A stretch of DNA of 64,000 nucleotides, taken from contig NZ_LT629692.1 in NCBI RefSeq assembly GCF_900100885.1, forward strand, positions 2,418,001-2,482,000. Direction: 5' to 3'. Positions within the stretch are counted from its first letter, which is position 1. Every line of letters begins with the position of its first letter. The notes beneath the pieces were generated by a model, which worked only from the letters and a program-made list of their open reading frames with translations, made no database searches and was not told the origin of the DNA. Below are positions 43,639 through 52,000 of the stretch, in pieces. The DNA comes from Microbacterium pygmaeum (GTDB lineage Bacteria > Actinomycetota > Actinomycetes > Actinomycetales > Microbacteriaceae). A program made the translations under genes and the position numbers.

Positions 43639-44909
43639 ACGGCGGTCGGCCACGCACCCTGATCGGTTCCTATGGGACCATCAGTGTCACCAGGCGCGGC
43701 AGCTCCTACGTCGCTCTCGCCCGCATCCGCGACGCCGACGGGCGCCTGCGCAGAGTCACCGGTGCTGCTCGCACCGAATCGGCGGCTCGAGCCCGTCTAA
43801 AGGAGCGTCTCCTCGACAGACCCGGGTTTGGAGCCGGCGGCCTCCTCGACCTCAGCAGCTCGTTCCGAGATCTCGCAGACCTCTGGCTCGAGGATCTGGA
43901 GCTGCGCGAGCTGTCGGACGGGACGAAGAAGAACTATCGCGACGATCTCCGGCTCCGCGTGAGGCCGCAGTTCGAGCACTTCTCGCTCGGAGAGATCACC
44001 ACGGGCCGTGTCGAGTGGTTTCTCAGATCAGAGAGCGCAGTGTCCTTTTCTCGCGCGCACCACTCGCGAACCGTCCTCAACCAGCTCTTCGCGTTCGCGC
44101 TCCGACACGATGCGATCCCGCGGAATCCCGTGCAGGGGACGAGTCCGTTGCGGCGCCCGAAAGGCGAGCGGCAAGCGCTGAACGTCGAACAGATCCGTGC
44201 TATTCGCGACGCCGCCAGCTGCTGGCGGACCGGTCCCGACGTCAAGGGTCCCAAGCCCGATGGCCAGGTGCGCGACATCATCGAAGTGCTCCTCGGCACC
44301 GCGCTGCGCATCGGAGAATGCCTTGCTCTTCGCGTGTGCGATGTCGATGACGGTCCAGGAGGGATGACGATCTCTGTGACAGGAACGGTCGTGCTGCGCA
44401 CCGGTAGCGGCGCGGTCCGGCAAGACCACCCCAAGACCGAGCACTCCATCCGCCGCATCGCGGTCCCCGACTTCGCAGCTGCCGTGCTTCGAGCACGGGT
44501 TGCCGGCATCCCGATAGGCGATCCGCACAAGACAATCTTCGCCAATCGCGCGGGCAAGCCTCTCAGCCCGTTTAACGTACGACGGACCTTCCGCGCGTTC
44601 CTTGAGTTGGCGGACCTTGCGGGGGAGGGGATCACACTTCGCTGGTACCGGCGAACCGGTGCAACAGTCATCGCGCGCGGGGCGAGCGCCGATGCTGCAG
44701 CCACCTTCCTCGGCCACGGATCGACCGCGATCACGGAGGGGCACTACATCGAACCTGACCGCACCGTCGATCGAGGGCCGGCAGGCATTCTCGAAAAGAC
44801 CCTGCGCCGCGGAAGCCCGGATACCTCGTTGCTTTCGAACAACAACGACGGCGCGGTCGAGGATCCGGCGCTCGACTTCCTCGACGAGGAAGACATCGAA
44901 GCAGCGTAA
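43635..44909 (+). CDS. tyrosine site-specific integrase
   Basis: 424 residues. Arm-binding N-terminus, SAM-like core-binding domain (about 75-180), and catalytic domain. Catalytic residues: Arg225 (GTALRIGE), Lys267 (HPKTEHS), the box II block LRWYRRTG in which the normal His is Arg336 while Arg339 is kept, His361 (LGHGS) and nucleophile Tyr371 (GHYIEP). An acidic tail ends the protein. Coupled to the excisionase by ATGA; integrates at tRNA-Ala by inference from location. Confidence 0.93.
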   Translation: MNGGRPRTLIGSYGTISVTRRGSSYVALARIRDADGRLRRVTGAARTESAARARLKERLLDRPGFGAGGLLDLSSSFRDLADLWLEDLELRELSDGTKKNYRDDLRLRVRPQFEHFSLGEITTGRVEWFLRSESAVSFSRAHHSRTVLNQLFAFALRHDAIPRNPVQGTSPLRRPKGERQALNVEQIRAIRDAASCWRTGPDVKGPKPDGQVRDIIEVLLGTALRIGECLALRVCDVDDGPGGMTISVTGTVVLRTGSGAVRQDHPKTEHSIRRIAVPDFAAAVLRARVAGIPIGDPHKTIFANRAGKPLSPFNVRRTFRAFLELADLAGEGITLRWYRRTGATVIARGASADAAATFLGHGSTAITEGHYIEPDRTVDRGPAGILEKTLRRGSPDTSLLSNNNDGAVEDPALDFLDEEDIEAA

Positions 44910-44922
44910 CGCCCTCGACCGA

Positions 44923-45169
44923 TCAAACTCGTTTGCTCGCGCCCCGGCTCGCGATCGGTCCGCCGTTTGGGTCGTGGTTGCGGAGGAACTCTGCGTGGAC
45001 CCGCTCACATGCGACCTGGAGGGCCTTGACCTGCCGCCGAAGCTGAGCGGTAACGGAGCTCGGTGGCCCTCACGCGACGCAGGGCGAAGGTGCCATAGAT
45101 GCGGTCGAACACGTCGAGCAAGCTCCGCGTGCTCGTCGGACCTTCCTGCGCTGCAAGAAGGGGTGCCAT
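44923..45169 (-). pseudogene. probable small gene split by a frameshift, unknown function
   Basis: On the minus strand ATG 45169 (GGAG just upstream) opens a frame reading MAPLLAAQEGPTSTRSLLDV, then FDRIYGTFALRRVRATELRY, which runs into a stop at 45005. The neighbouring frame carries a coiled-coil-like QLRRQVKALQVACERVHAEF and then LRNHDPNGG, stopping at 44923. Both halves have gene-like third-position GC, and they join smoothly if one base near 45030-45060 is shifted. It is therefore a decayed gene or a sequence error. No family recognised. Confidence 0.45.
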
Positions 45170-45280
45170 CTGCTCCGTTCGACCATCGGCGTTTTACATC
45201 CGGCTGAACACGGACGAGCGTAGACGTCGCCTCGGGCATCGCCGAGCGGTTGTTGGGCGCGCGATGCGCACCTTTCTGCC

Positions 45281-45556
45281 ATGAGCGATCGTGAGCGCGC
45301 TGACGCTGTCCTGGAGCACGTGGCTGTGCTCGCGTTTCTGTACTACCCCGGCATCGAGTTACATGATCCGAGCTACAGCCTCGCAGAGGACATCGAATGG
45401 TGCCTTGTACGGCTCGGTGACGTATCTGACGTAGAACGCGAACGGATGGGCGGACTCTTCGCGCGAGCGATCACCGACCCCACGGCGACGCGCGCGGAGC
45501 TGTTCACCGCGCTTGCGGAGCTCGACGGCGTGCTCACGGCGGATGGCCATGAGTGA
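45281..45556 (+). CDS. hypothetical protein of the element (91 aa)
   Basis: 91 residues, acidic, mainly helical (AVLEHVAVLAFLYYPGIELHD..., AELFTALAELDGVLTADG), no membrane segment or known domain. ATG 45281 is the first codon after a region without genes on this strand. Its last 8 bases overlap the repeat-protein gene that follows, so the two are probably co-expressed. Function unknown. Confidence 0.6.
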   Translation: MSDRERADAVLEHVAVLAFLYYPGIELHDPSYSLAEDIEWCLVRLGDVSDVERERMGGLFARAITDPTATRAELFTALAELDGVLTADGHE

Positions 45557-46517
45557 CGCGCAGAATCGCGATGATGAGCGAGCGGCGCGGCTGGCCGCGC
45601 AGCGGAAGGCATGGAACGACGCACACCCGACGTACTACGCCGAGTATCGTGACCGGAACCGTGAGGAGATCCGCCGCAAGAACCGTGAGTACATGCGCGA
45701 TCAGGCTCAGCGCGAGCGCGATGAGAAGGAACGGCGCCAGAAGGGGATCGATCGCGCCAAGGCGTGGGCAGAGAAGCATCCTGAGGCGCGCCAGCAAGCG
45801 CGCGAGCGGTACAAGCAGAAGCATCCGGAGACGTACAAGCAGGCTCAGCGCGACTACTACCACCGGAATCGTGAGGCGATCGCTGAGCGCCGCCGCGCTC
45901 GCGAAGCTGCCGACCCCGAAAAGGCGTACGTGGCGCGACGCCGCGCGGTCGAGCGTGCTCAAGAGGCCGGCCGCGATTCGGTGTGGTCGCCGACTCCTGA
46001 TCAGCGCGCGTCGTATCGGCAGCGTGAGAGCGACGCGAGGCGGCTGGCGCGGCGCCGGGCACGGGCCGGGTTGCCCGAGCGTCAACTGCACCGTGTACTC
46101 GCACCGGAGCGACGTCACAACGACGCGGCAGCAGACGCCTTCTTCGCGCAGAAGCGCACCGGTGAGGACGTTGCTCGAATCAGAGATCAGGACGAGCAGA
46201 CCCCTTCGGACCTGGTGCATGCGATGCGGGAGCGTTCGGAGAACCGCCGCGTGGTCCGCGAGATCCTCGCGATCGCCGAGGAGTACTTCGCCGAGCACGA
46301 GGTCGAGTTGCGGGCACGAGTCGCGGAGGTATCCCGAGCACGTTTCCGGGACGGGCTGCTACCCCTCGACGTCTACACTGAGCCTCGCCGCCGCGCGCTG
46401 GAGTTCGCGAGCCGCGGCTACCTTCGCGCACACGTGGCGTCGCCGACATCGTCGCTGACGGTCTTTCGTTGGCTCGCGACCGATCGGGCCAAGCGGGGAC
46501 CTGACATCACGCTCTGA
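45549..46517 (+). CDS. helical 15-residue-repeat protein of the element (322 aa)
   Basis: Unrecognised. Residues about 18-130 are very rich in Arg, Glu, Gln and Lys and repeat a unit of aromatic-x3-(His/Asn)-(Pro/Arg)-Glu: W73/H77-P-E, Y88/H92-P-E, Y103/N107-R-E, R118/D122-P-E, spaced exactly 15 residues. Such arrays precede HNH or endonuclease VII-like domains in some phage proteins, but no HNH motif is seen here. The C-terminal 110 residues are a mixed domain (IAEEYFAEHEVELRARVAEV...). ATG 45549 chosen over 45543. A convergent hairpin follows at 46521. Confidence 0.65.
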   Translation: MSDAQNRDDERAARLAAQRKAWNDAHPTYYAEYRDRNREEIRRKNREYMRDQAQRERDEKERRQKGIDRAKAWAEKHPEARQQARERYKQKHPETYKQAQRDYYHRNREAIAERRRAREAADPEKAYVARRRAVERAQEAGRDSVWSPTPDQRASYRQRESDARRLARRRARAGLPERQLHRVLAPERRHNDAAADAFFAQKRTGEDVARIRDQDEQTPSDLVHAMRERSENRRVVREILAIAEEYFAEHEVELRARVAEVSRARFRDGLLPLDVYTEPRRRALEFASRGYLRAHVASPTSSLTVFRWLATDRAKRGPDITL

Positions 46518-46520
46518 GAG

Positions 46521-46540
46521 CTGGCGCATCGAGGCGCCAG
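46521..46540. terminator. hairpin between convergent operons of the element
   Basis: CTGGCGC / GCGCCAG, 7 bp perfect, loop ATCGAG, lying between stops at 46517 (plus) and 46546 (minus). Confidence 0.65.
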
Positions 46541-46545
46541 GACGC

Positions 46546-47115
46546 TTACTCAGGCTGGCCTTCACCGGCTGCGATGTACGCATCCTCGATGGCCCGACGG
46601 CGGGCGACGTCCTCGACGACGAAGATGCGGAAGTCGGCGGCTCGATTGTGTACTGGCGCTTCGGCGGCCGTGGGCGCGGGGTCTTCGCCGGGCCAGGCAG
46701 TCTGTCGGGTAGCGCGGTCGCGGTCGAGGCGAGCCCCGCAGGCGGCGACCCAGTCGTGGAGGCGTTCGCGCGCCTCGGCGAAGTCTTGGTGCCAGCCGAG
46801 TGGGGCGGAGCCGTTCTGCTGTTCGTCGTAGGCGCAGAGCCAGTGGAGGTGGAGGGCGGAGAGTTCCCAGACGAGCTCGGGGTGTCGGTGCCAGAGTGGC
46901 GGGATGATTGACGGCCCCAGGCCGTAGGTGCGGCGGAGCCAATTGATCCATCGGTCGAGCTCGACCCACTCGAATGCGGCCTGGTCTGAAGTGAGAATGT
47001 TCCAGTTCACCGGGCGTGGAACCGAGGGGAGACCGTCGGGCTCGACATCCGGCCGGTCCGCCGGCGGCGGGTCGAACTGATAGCCGGGGATGTGGAGGGG
47101 CCCGTCGGAAGGCAT
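46546..47115 (-). CDS. DUF4913-like protein
   Basis: 189 residues. The central block WVELDRWINWLRRTYGLG, then IIPPLWHRHPELVWELSALHLHW and LGWHQDF, is the DUF4913 signature as I know it from actinobacterial elements; function unknown. It is the last gene of the long minus-strand operon, 11 bases after ssb, and ends before a bidirectional hairpin. Confidence 0.72.
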   Translation of the reverse strand: MPSDGPLHIPGYQFDPPPADRPDVEPDGLPSVPRPVNWNILTSDQAAFEWVELDRWINWLRRTYGLGPSIIPPLWHRHPELVWELSALHLHWLCAYDEQQNGSAPLGWHQDFAEARERLHDWVAACGARLDRDRATRQTAWPGEDPAPTAAEAPVHNRAADFRIFVVEDVARRRAIEDAYIAAGEGQPE

Positions 47116-47126
47116 TGGACGGATCT

Positions 47127-47552
47127 TCAGATGGAAACGGGCCGGACAGCCGGCTTTGAGTTCGACGGTGTCGCCGGCGCCAGCGGTGGCACCGTGCGGC
47201 GGCGTTGCAGGGTGTAGTTCGTCCGAGCGGAATCGTGACCGAGACGTTTGGCGACGAACTCTTCAACCTCGATTGTTTCGCCATCGCGCTGCCGCGACGT
47301 TTTGTGGGTGTAGCCCTCGGCGATGAAGGCGTCGCCCTTGTTGAACATCGCGTAGGCGCGTTCGGCGTTGCGACGGAACATGACCAGGTCGTGGTACGTC
47401 GTCTCCATCTGAGTGAAGGTGCCGTCTTCGTTGCGTTCGAAGTGCTCCTGTCCGATGCGCACCCAGAAGCGAGCCTCGCCCTTGGCGTTGAACGCGAGCT
47501 GGGGCTCCGACGCGACAAAGCCGGAGAGGGACTGCTGGGTCTGGATCATCAT
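47127..47552 (-). CDS. ssb: single-stranded DNA-binding protein
   Basis: 141 residues. OB-fold SSB pattern: LSGFVASEPQLAFNAKGEARFWVRIG, then YHDLVMFRRNAERAYAMFNKGDAFIAEGYTH. The C-terminus lacks the acidic DDDIPF tail that recruits repair proteins, normal for element-borne SSB. ATG 47552 has GGAG 6 bases before it; ATGs at 47564 and 47588 are alternatives. It would protect the transferred strand. Confidence 0.85.
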   Translation of the reverse strand: MMIQTQQSLSGFVASEPQLAFNAKGEARFWVRIGQEHFERNEDGTFTQMETTYHDLVMFRRNAERAYAMFNKGDAFIAEGYTHKTSRQRDGETIEVEEFVAKRLGHDSARTNYTLQRRRTVPPLAPATPSNSKPAVRPVSI

Positions 47553-47607
47553 CGGGTGCTCCATCCGAGTCGGCCGCGGGTCGGCCATCACCAAGTAGGT
47601 GCGCCCG

Positions 47608-49380
47608 CTATCCCCGCCTCAGTTGCTCTTCAACTCGCGCACGGTCCTCGCGCAGCCTGGGCGCGTCGGGACGTGAGGTCCACTCGCGCAGCTGCGTGAC
47701 AATCGGGGGAGCAGCCCTCAGCATGAGCAGAGCGGTGCCATACGGGAGCGTGCGGATCACGTCGGGCGGCATGATCGGGACGCGGCGTGTCGAGCGCTGG
47801 TTGGAGCGCAGTCCGCGTTCGCCGACGGTGATGGAGTCGGTGACCTCGTCGCGGTCGCCAATCAGTGTCGAGATGTCTTGGAGGTCGCGGGATCCGGATG
47901 CCCCACCGAGCACGATCTTGGCGATGCTCGCGTCCCAGATCGCTGTCGCTGCGTTGTCGCCCCATCGCTGCCGGGCCTGCGCGAGCGACTGGAGCACCGG
48001 CATCGTGGTGATCCCGGTGCCGCCGCCCTCCGCCATCAACACCGGCAACGAGGGCAGAGGCGCGAGGTTCCCGATCTCATCGAGCGCGAGGAGGAGGGGT
48101 GGGTCGAGGCGTGCACCAGGGGCGCGTGCGGCGACGCGCCGCGCTGTTTCGACGAGGTCCTCAACGAGTGCCGCCACCAGGGACGAGGAGGCGCCGGCGC
48201 CCGCCCCCGTTGCCAGGAGGTAGAGGGTGCCGTTGTGGCGGAGGAAGGCTTCCGGATCGAAATGCTCGTCTTCGCCGGGGCTGACGGCGTCCAGGACGCG
48301 CGGGTCGGCCAGGGCCGAGAGCGCGAGCGAGACTCCTTGCCAGATCGAGTCCCGCGTTCGAGGGTCGGCGTCGATCATCGCCTCGAGCGACTCGGCCCAG
48401 CCGGTCGCTGCGCCGGGGGTCGTGGTGAGGATCGCGACCGCATCCTGTGCCGCCGCAGGGTCGAGGGTCCACCGATACAGTTCAGCGGGCGACCGGCCGT
48501 CGAGCGCGGCCGCGTGCAGGAGTGCCTGGAGCGCGGTCCGTGTCTTACCTTCCCAGAACCCGCCGTTCTCGACGCCGACGCTCGACAGGCCGGTGCCGGC
48601 CGCGAGTCCCGCGGCCCGAATCATCGCGGTGAGGGGACTCTCGCACCCGCGCACAGGTGACCACCGCAAGCCGGCAGGGACGCCCGGCGCGAGCTGCTGC
48701 GGGTCGAAAACGGCAACGGGCCCGCGCCTCATTCGTGAGCGAATGGTAGCGGTGAGGTTGTCGGGCCGGGTGGAGGTGGTCACGACTGAGCCGGGTGCGT
48801 CGAGGATCGAGTTGATGACGATGTGTGCGCCCTTGCCCGACCGGGGTGGTCCGATCACGAGGATCGAGTCCTCGACCGATGTCCACACTTCCGTCCCGTG
48901 TGCCTTCCCAACGAGATATCCCACGTCGCTGGACTGGGGCTTGGTGACGGATGCTCGCAGGTGCGCCGCTCTCAATAGCAGGGCGCGGTCCGAGGCTGCG
49001 CAGCGTACGTCAGCGGATGTCGCGATGCCAGCGATGCGGTTGGGATCCGAGCGGGTGTGGTGCGTGAGATTGCGGATGAGTCGCCAGACCCACCAGGCGG
49101 GTGTCGCGATCAGCGCGACGAGGACGGTGACGGCGGCCCAATAGGCATTGGGGTTGAGCCCGGCGGAGCCGAGGGCGGCCCCGGGGTCGCCCGGTGAGCC
49201 GAAGACGCCGATTCCGGCGGCGAGACCACCTGTCGGCTGTTCTGCTCCTGTCACGAACGCGGCGACGTTGCCGGCTATGCGGAGCAAGCCTGCGATCGCG
49301 ACAATTCCACCGAGGGCGAGCAGGGCAAGGTTGGTCAGTGCGTCGTGTCCGGAGACATCGAGGCCGTTGCTGGCCGTCAT
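47608..49380 (-). CDS. type IV coupling protein (VirD4/TraG-like)
   Basis: 590 residues. Two N-terminal membrane helices (about 15-45 and 80-105), Walker A GPPRSGKG (177-184), Walker B LLLALDEIGNLAPLP around 420, and the TraM-binding C-terminal region (GASGSRDLQDISTLIGD). It links relaxase-bound DNA to the secretion channel. Starts at ATG 49380, overlapping the upstream gene by ATGA. The cognate relaxase is not in view. Confidence 0.92.
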   Translation of the reverse strand: MTASNGLDVSGHDALTNLALLALGGIVAIAGLLRIAGNVAAFVTGAEQPTGGLAAGIGVFGSPGDPGAALGSAGLNPNAYWAAVTVLVALIATPAWWVWRLIRNLTHHTRSDPNRIAGIATSADVRCAASDRALLLRAAHLRASVTKPQSSDVGYLVGKAHGTEVWTSVEDSILVIGPPRSGKGAHIVINSILDAPGSVVTTSTRPDNLTATIRSRMRRGPVAVFDPQQLAPGVPAGLRWSPVRGCESPLTAMIRAAGLAAGTGLSSVGVENGGFWEGKTRTALQALLHAAALDGRSPAELYRWTLDPAAAQDAVAILTTTPGAATGWAESLEAMIDADPRTRDSIWQGVSLALSALADPRVLDAVSPGEDEHFDPEAFLRHNGTLYLLATGAGAGASSSLVAALVEDLVETARRVAARAPGARLDPPLLLALDEIGNLAPLPSLPVLMAEGGGTGITTMPVLQSLAQARQRWGDNAATAIWDASIAKIVLGGASGSRDLQDISTLIGDRDEVTDSITVGERGLRSNQRSTRRVPIMPPDVIRTLPYGTALLMLRAAPPIVTQLREWTSRPDAPRLREDRARVEEQLRRG

Positions 49381-49952
49381 GTCAGTCCCGTCACCACGCA
49401 GGTTCCGGAGATGCGCCCGACGAGGACGACCTCGCCGTCGGCGCTAACCCGGCAGATGCCCGGTTCTAGCAGCGCCCGCGCAGAGCCGTCCGTGGATGCC
49501 TTCGTGTGTCGGACGATGATCGCGACGGCGACCTCCTCCCCGGGGATGAACCCGTCCTCACCGAACACGACACGCGGCGGCGCAACGAACGGTGCGGCAT
49601 CGACGAGACCCTGGGCGACGGGGGTCTCGACCACCTCTTCCCGATGCGCCGGCTCCGCGTACGGGTCGAGCGTGGTCTGCAGGGGCCTGGTGACGAGGTC
49701 GGTGAAGACAGTACCGTCTGCTTCGTAGACGAGGACCCGCACCGGCGAGCCGCGTTCCTCCAGCACCGAGTCGATGACGGTCGCGAAGGATGACCGCACC
49801 CACGGCGGCCCAAATCGAGGTGGCTCGTACGGAACTTCGTCGACCGCGACGGTCATCGTGCCGTCGGCGGCGATCGTCATCGCGATCACGGGAAGGACCG
49901 CCGGTACGGTGATCGCATCGATCGCGGGTCGTGCCGCATGGATCGTGCTCAT
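49377..49952 (-). CDS. uncharacterised conjugation-operon protein (191 aa)
   Basis: Unrecognised, strand-rich with two beta-type halves: PVIAMTIAADGTMTVAVDEVPYE, then VRVLVYEADGTVFTDLVTRP and EVAVAIIVRHTKASTDG. No membrane segment. ATGA overlaps join it to the VirB4-like gene before and the VirD4-like gene after. It is held between the two main ATPases, so a role in their contact is a fair guess. The frame is open further upstream; ATG 49952 is chosen because of the overlap. Confidence 0.7.
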   Translation of the reverse strand: MSTIHAARPAIDAITVPAVLPVIAMTIAADGTMTVAVDEVPYEPPRFGPPWVRSSFATVIDSVLEERGSPVRVLVYEADGTVFTDLVTRPLQTTLDPYAEPAHREEVVETPVAQGLVDAAPFVAPPRVVFGEDGFIPGEEVAVAIIVRHTKASTDGSARALLEPGICRVSADGEVVLVGRISGTCVVTGLT

Positions 49953-51442
49953 TTCACGCCCTCCGTCATCCGGGTGGTGGTGTCGAAAGCTGCGAGCTCT
50001 GCCGGGTGCAGCTGGTGCTGGACGACGAAGCTGCGGTCCTTGATTCGCCAGAGTCCCTGCCCCGTGCCGAGGCCAGGGAGCAGACTCTGTTCCGTGCCGG
50101 TGAGGCCCAGCGCACTCGCGGTTGCACCGAGCTGATCTGCTTCCTGCCGGTAGATGATGCGTGTCTCTGCGTTCGCGAGCAGGGATGACGCGATCGCCCG
50201 CATTGCGGAGCCCTGGTCGCCGACGTTGTCGAGGTCGGAAAGCTTGTGGAATACCAGCAGGTTTGCGATCCCGTAGTGGCGCGCGAGTCGCCACTGGGCA
50301 TCCATCCGTCGCAAGAGCGCCGGATGGGACATGAGGCGCCAGGCTTCGTCGTAGATGACCCATCGTTGCCCGCCGTGTGGGTCGAGCAGCGCGGACTCCA
50401 TCCACGCCGACGAGCACGTCATGAGGACGGAGACGAGCGTCGCGTTCTCGGCGACTCTCGAAAGGTCGAGCGAGATCATCGGGAGACTCGGATCGAACGT
50501 CACAGTGCTCGGCCCGTCAAAAAGGCCAGCGAGGTCACCGGCGACGAGCCGGCGGAGCGCGTGACCGACGACCCTGCCGTCTTCGACAAGGCGATGGTCG
50601 GCTTGGTGAGGCTCGTCGGGCGAGAGGATCCGCTCGACGACCATCGGGAGGATCGGCGTCTCGCACGAACGGACGGCGTCTGCGAGCGCCAGGTCGATTG
50701 CGGTGTGCTCCAGTGGGCTCAACGGTCGCTCGAGCACAGTCTCGGTGAGTGCTCCGATGAGGTCGCGGCGCCGGGAGGCGACTTGGCCGGCCCAACTCTC
50801 ATCGGTGAGGCCGGAAGGCCGGTGCCCCTCGTCTAGCGGATTGAGGCGATTCGCCATACCGTGCCCGAGCACGATCGCCTGCCCGCCCACAGCCTCGGCG
50901 ACGGCGGTGTGCTCGCCCTTCGGGTCACCGGGTACGTAGACGCGCCGGCCGAAGGGGATCGATCTCGTGTAGAGACTCTTGACGAGGGAGGACTTGCCTG
51001 AGCCGACAATCCCAGCGAGCACGATGTTGGGGGCGGTGATCATCCCGCGGGAGTAAAGCACCCAGGGGTCGTAGACGAACGACGCACCCGAGTAGAGGTC
51101 CTGCCCGACGAATACACCTTGGGAGCCGAGTCCGCCCTCCGCGAGGAACGGGTAGGCGCCCGCGAGCGTCGCGCTGGTGTCCTGGTGGCGCGGGAGACGG
51201 AGAGGTCCGGGCGTGCGCAACGCCGCAGAGCGAGCTTCGCCAGATGCGGGCAGGTAGGTGGTTGCTTTTTGGTCGGCGCGCAGCGCCTCGAATTCGGCGC
51301 GCTGAGCTGCGGTCGCGGCCGCTCGGGAGTCGGCGGTGAGTCTGTGGGATGCTGTTCGCCTGGCGCGGCGATCCTTTCGCCGTTCGCCGGCGGGGTCCAC
51401 CAGGACGGCGGTATGAAGTCGCTGGTCTTCGCGCCCGCTCAT
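49949..51442 (-). CDS. VirB4-like conjugation ATPase
   Basis: 497 residues. Walker A GIVGSGKSS (144-152), Walker B RWVIYDEAWRLM near 355, then FHKLSDL and the VirB4 C-terminal block IYRQEADQLGATASALGLTGTEQSLLPGL. The N-terminal 85 residues are basic and probably flexible. It is shorter than VirB4 of proteobacteria (about 800), because the N-terminal part appears as the separate SCO6880 gene. ATG 51442; the frame runs on upstream without family similarity. Confidence 0.9.
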   Translation of the reverse strand: MSGREDQRLHTAVLVDPAGERRKDRRARRTASHRLTADSRAAATAAQRAEFEALRADQKATTYLPASGEARSAALRTPGPLRLPRHQDTSATLAGAYPFLAEGGLGSQGVFVGQDLYSGASFVYDPWVLYSRGMITAPNIVLAGIVGSGKSSLVKSLYTRSIPFGRRVYVPGDPKGEHTAVAEAVGGQAIVLGHGMANRLNPLDEGHRPSGLTDESWAGQVASRRRDLIGALTETVLERPLSPLEHTAIDLALADAVRSCETPILPMVVERILSPDEPHQADHRLVEDGRVVGHALRRLVAGDLAGLFDGPSTVTFDPSLPMISLDLSRVAENATLVSVLMTCSSAWMESALLDPHGGQRWVIYDEAWRLMSHPALLRRMDAQWRLARHYGIANLLVFHKLSDLDNVGDQGSAMRAIASSLLANAETRIIYRQEADQLGATASALGLTGTEQSLLPGLGTGQGLWRIKDRSFVVQHQLHPAELAAFDTTTRMTEGVK

Positions 51443-51924
51443 AGCGACATCCCGTTGCGTCGACGTCTCGAGGATCTCGAGCCGGGGGAGCAGAAGGGTG
51501 AGGTGCGCAGGAAGGAGTCGTCTGCATTGATGCGCGGCGCGATCCGTTCCGTGAGAGGTAGCAATGCGTTCGAGGTTGCGGGGCCCCAGACGATCCGGCC
51601 GGAATGTCGCGATGCCCGATCCACCGCAAGTTCCGCTCGTGCAACCAGGGCCGCGGCCCGGCGGAGAGCGGTCGCGGCCGCGTAGGCTTCCTCGATGCCC
51701 GCCCCGTGATCGCCGCCCTCGGCGCGGGGGATCGCGTTCTCGCTCGTGTGGGCTGAGGCAAGCTGATCGAGCACCTGCCCCAGCGATCTGAGGCCGCCGA
51801 GCACGTCTCCGACCACGACGTAGGTTTCGGTTGGCTGGTCGAAGGATCGGGTTGCATGCGCGAGTGCTCGCAGTGCCTGGCACGCTTCCTCGCCATCCAC
51901 GACGGGATCTTGGAATGTAGGCAT
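51439..51924 (-). CDS. uncharacterised helical conjugation-operon protein (161 aa)
   Basis: Not recognised. It is Ala-rich and helical: CQALRALAHATRSFDQPTETYVVVGDVLGGLRSLGQVLDQLASAHTSEN, with no membrane segment. AAGGGAAG precedes ATG 51924. ATGA overlap with the VirB4-like ATPase suggests partnership with it. Conserved position between the SCO6880 and VirB4 genes would support a structural role. Confidence 0.7.
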   Translation of the reverse strand: MPTFQDPVVDGEEACQALRALAHATRSFDQPTETYVVVGDVLGGLRSLGQVLDQLASAHTSENAIPRAEGGDHGAGIEEAYAAATALRRAAALVARAELAVDRASRHSGRIVWGPATSNALLPLTERIAPRINADDSFLRTSPFCSPGSRSSRRRRNGMSL

Positions 51925-52000
51925 TTCGCTTCCCTTGCAACGAAGTCTCTGAGGAGGTGCGTGTGGGGTCCCCGGGTGTAGATGCGGCTTAAGCGGTCTG

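Noticed and set aside
45070..45282. 70-codon minus-strand frame in the gap after the integrase
   Set aside because: Its Cys/Arg/Ser-rich translation looks non-coding; the neighbouring frame starting at 45169 is the more gene-like reading.
51443..51940. N-terminal extension of the VirB4-like frame
   Set aside because: It overlaps the 161-aa gene in another frame and reads as Arg-rich filler; the ATGA overlap at 51442 fits the rest of the operon.
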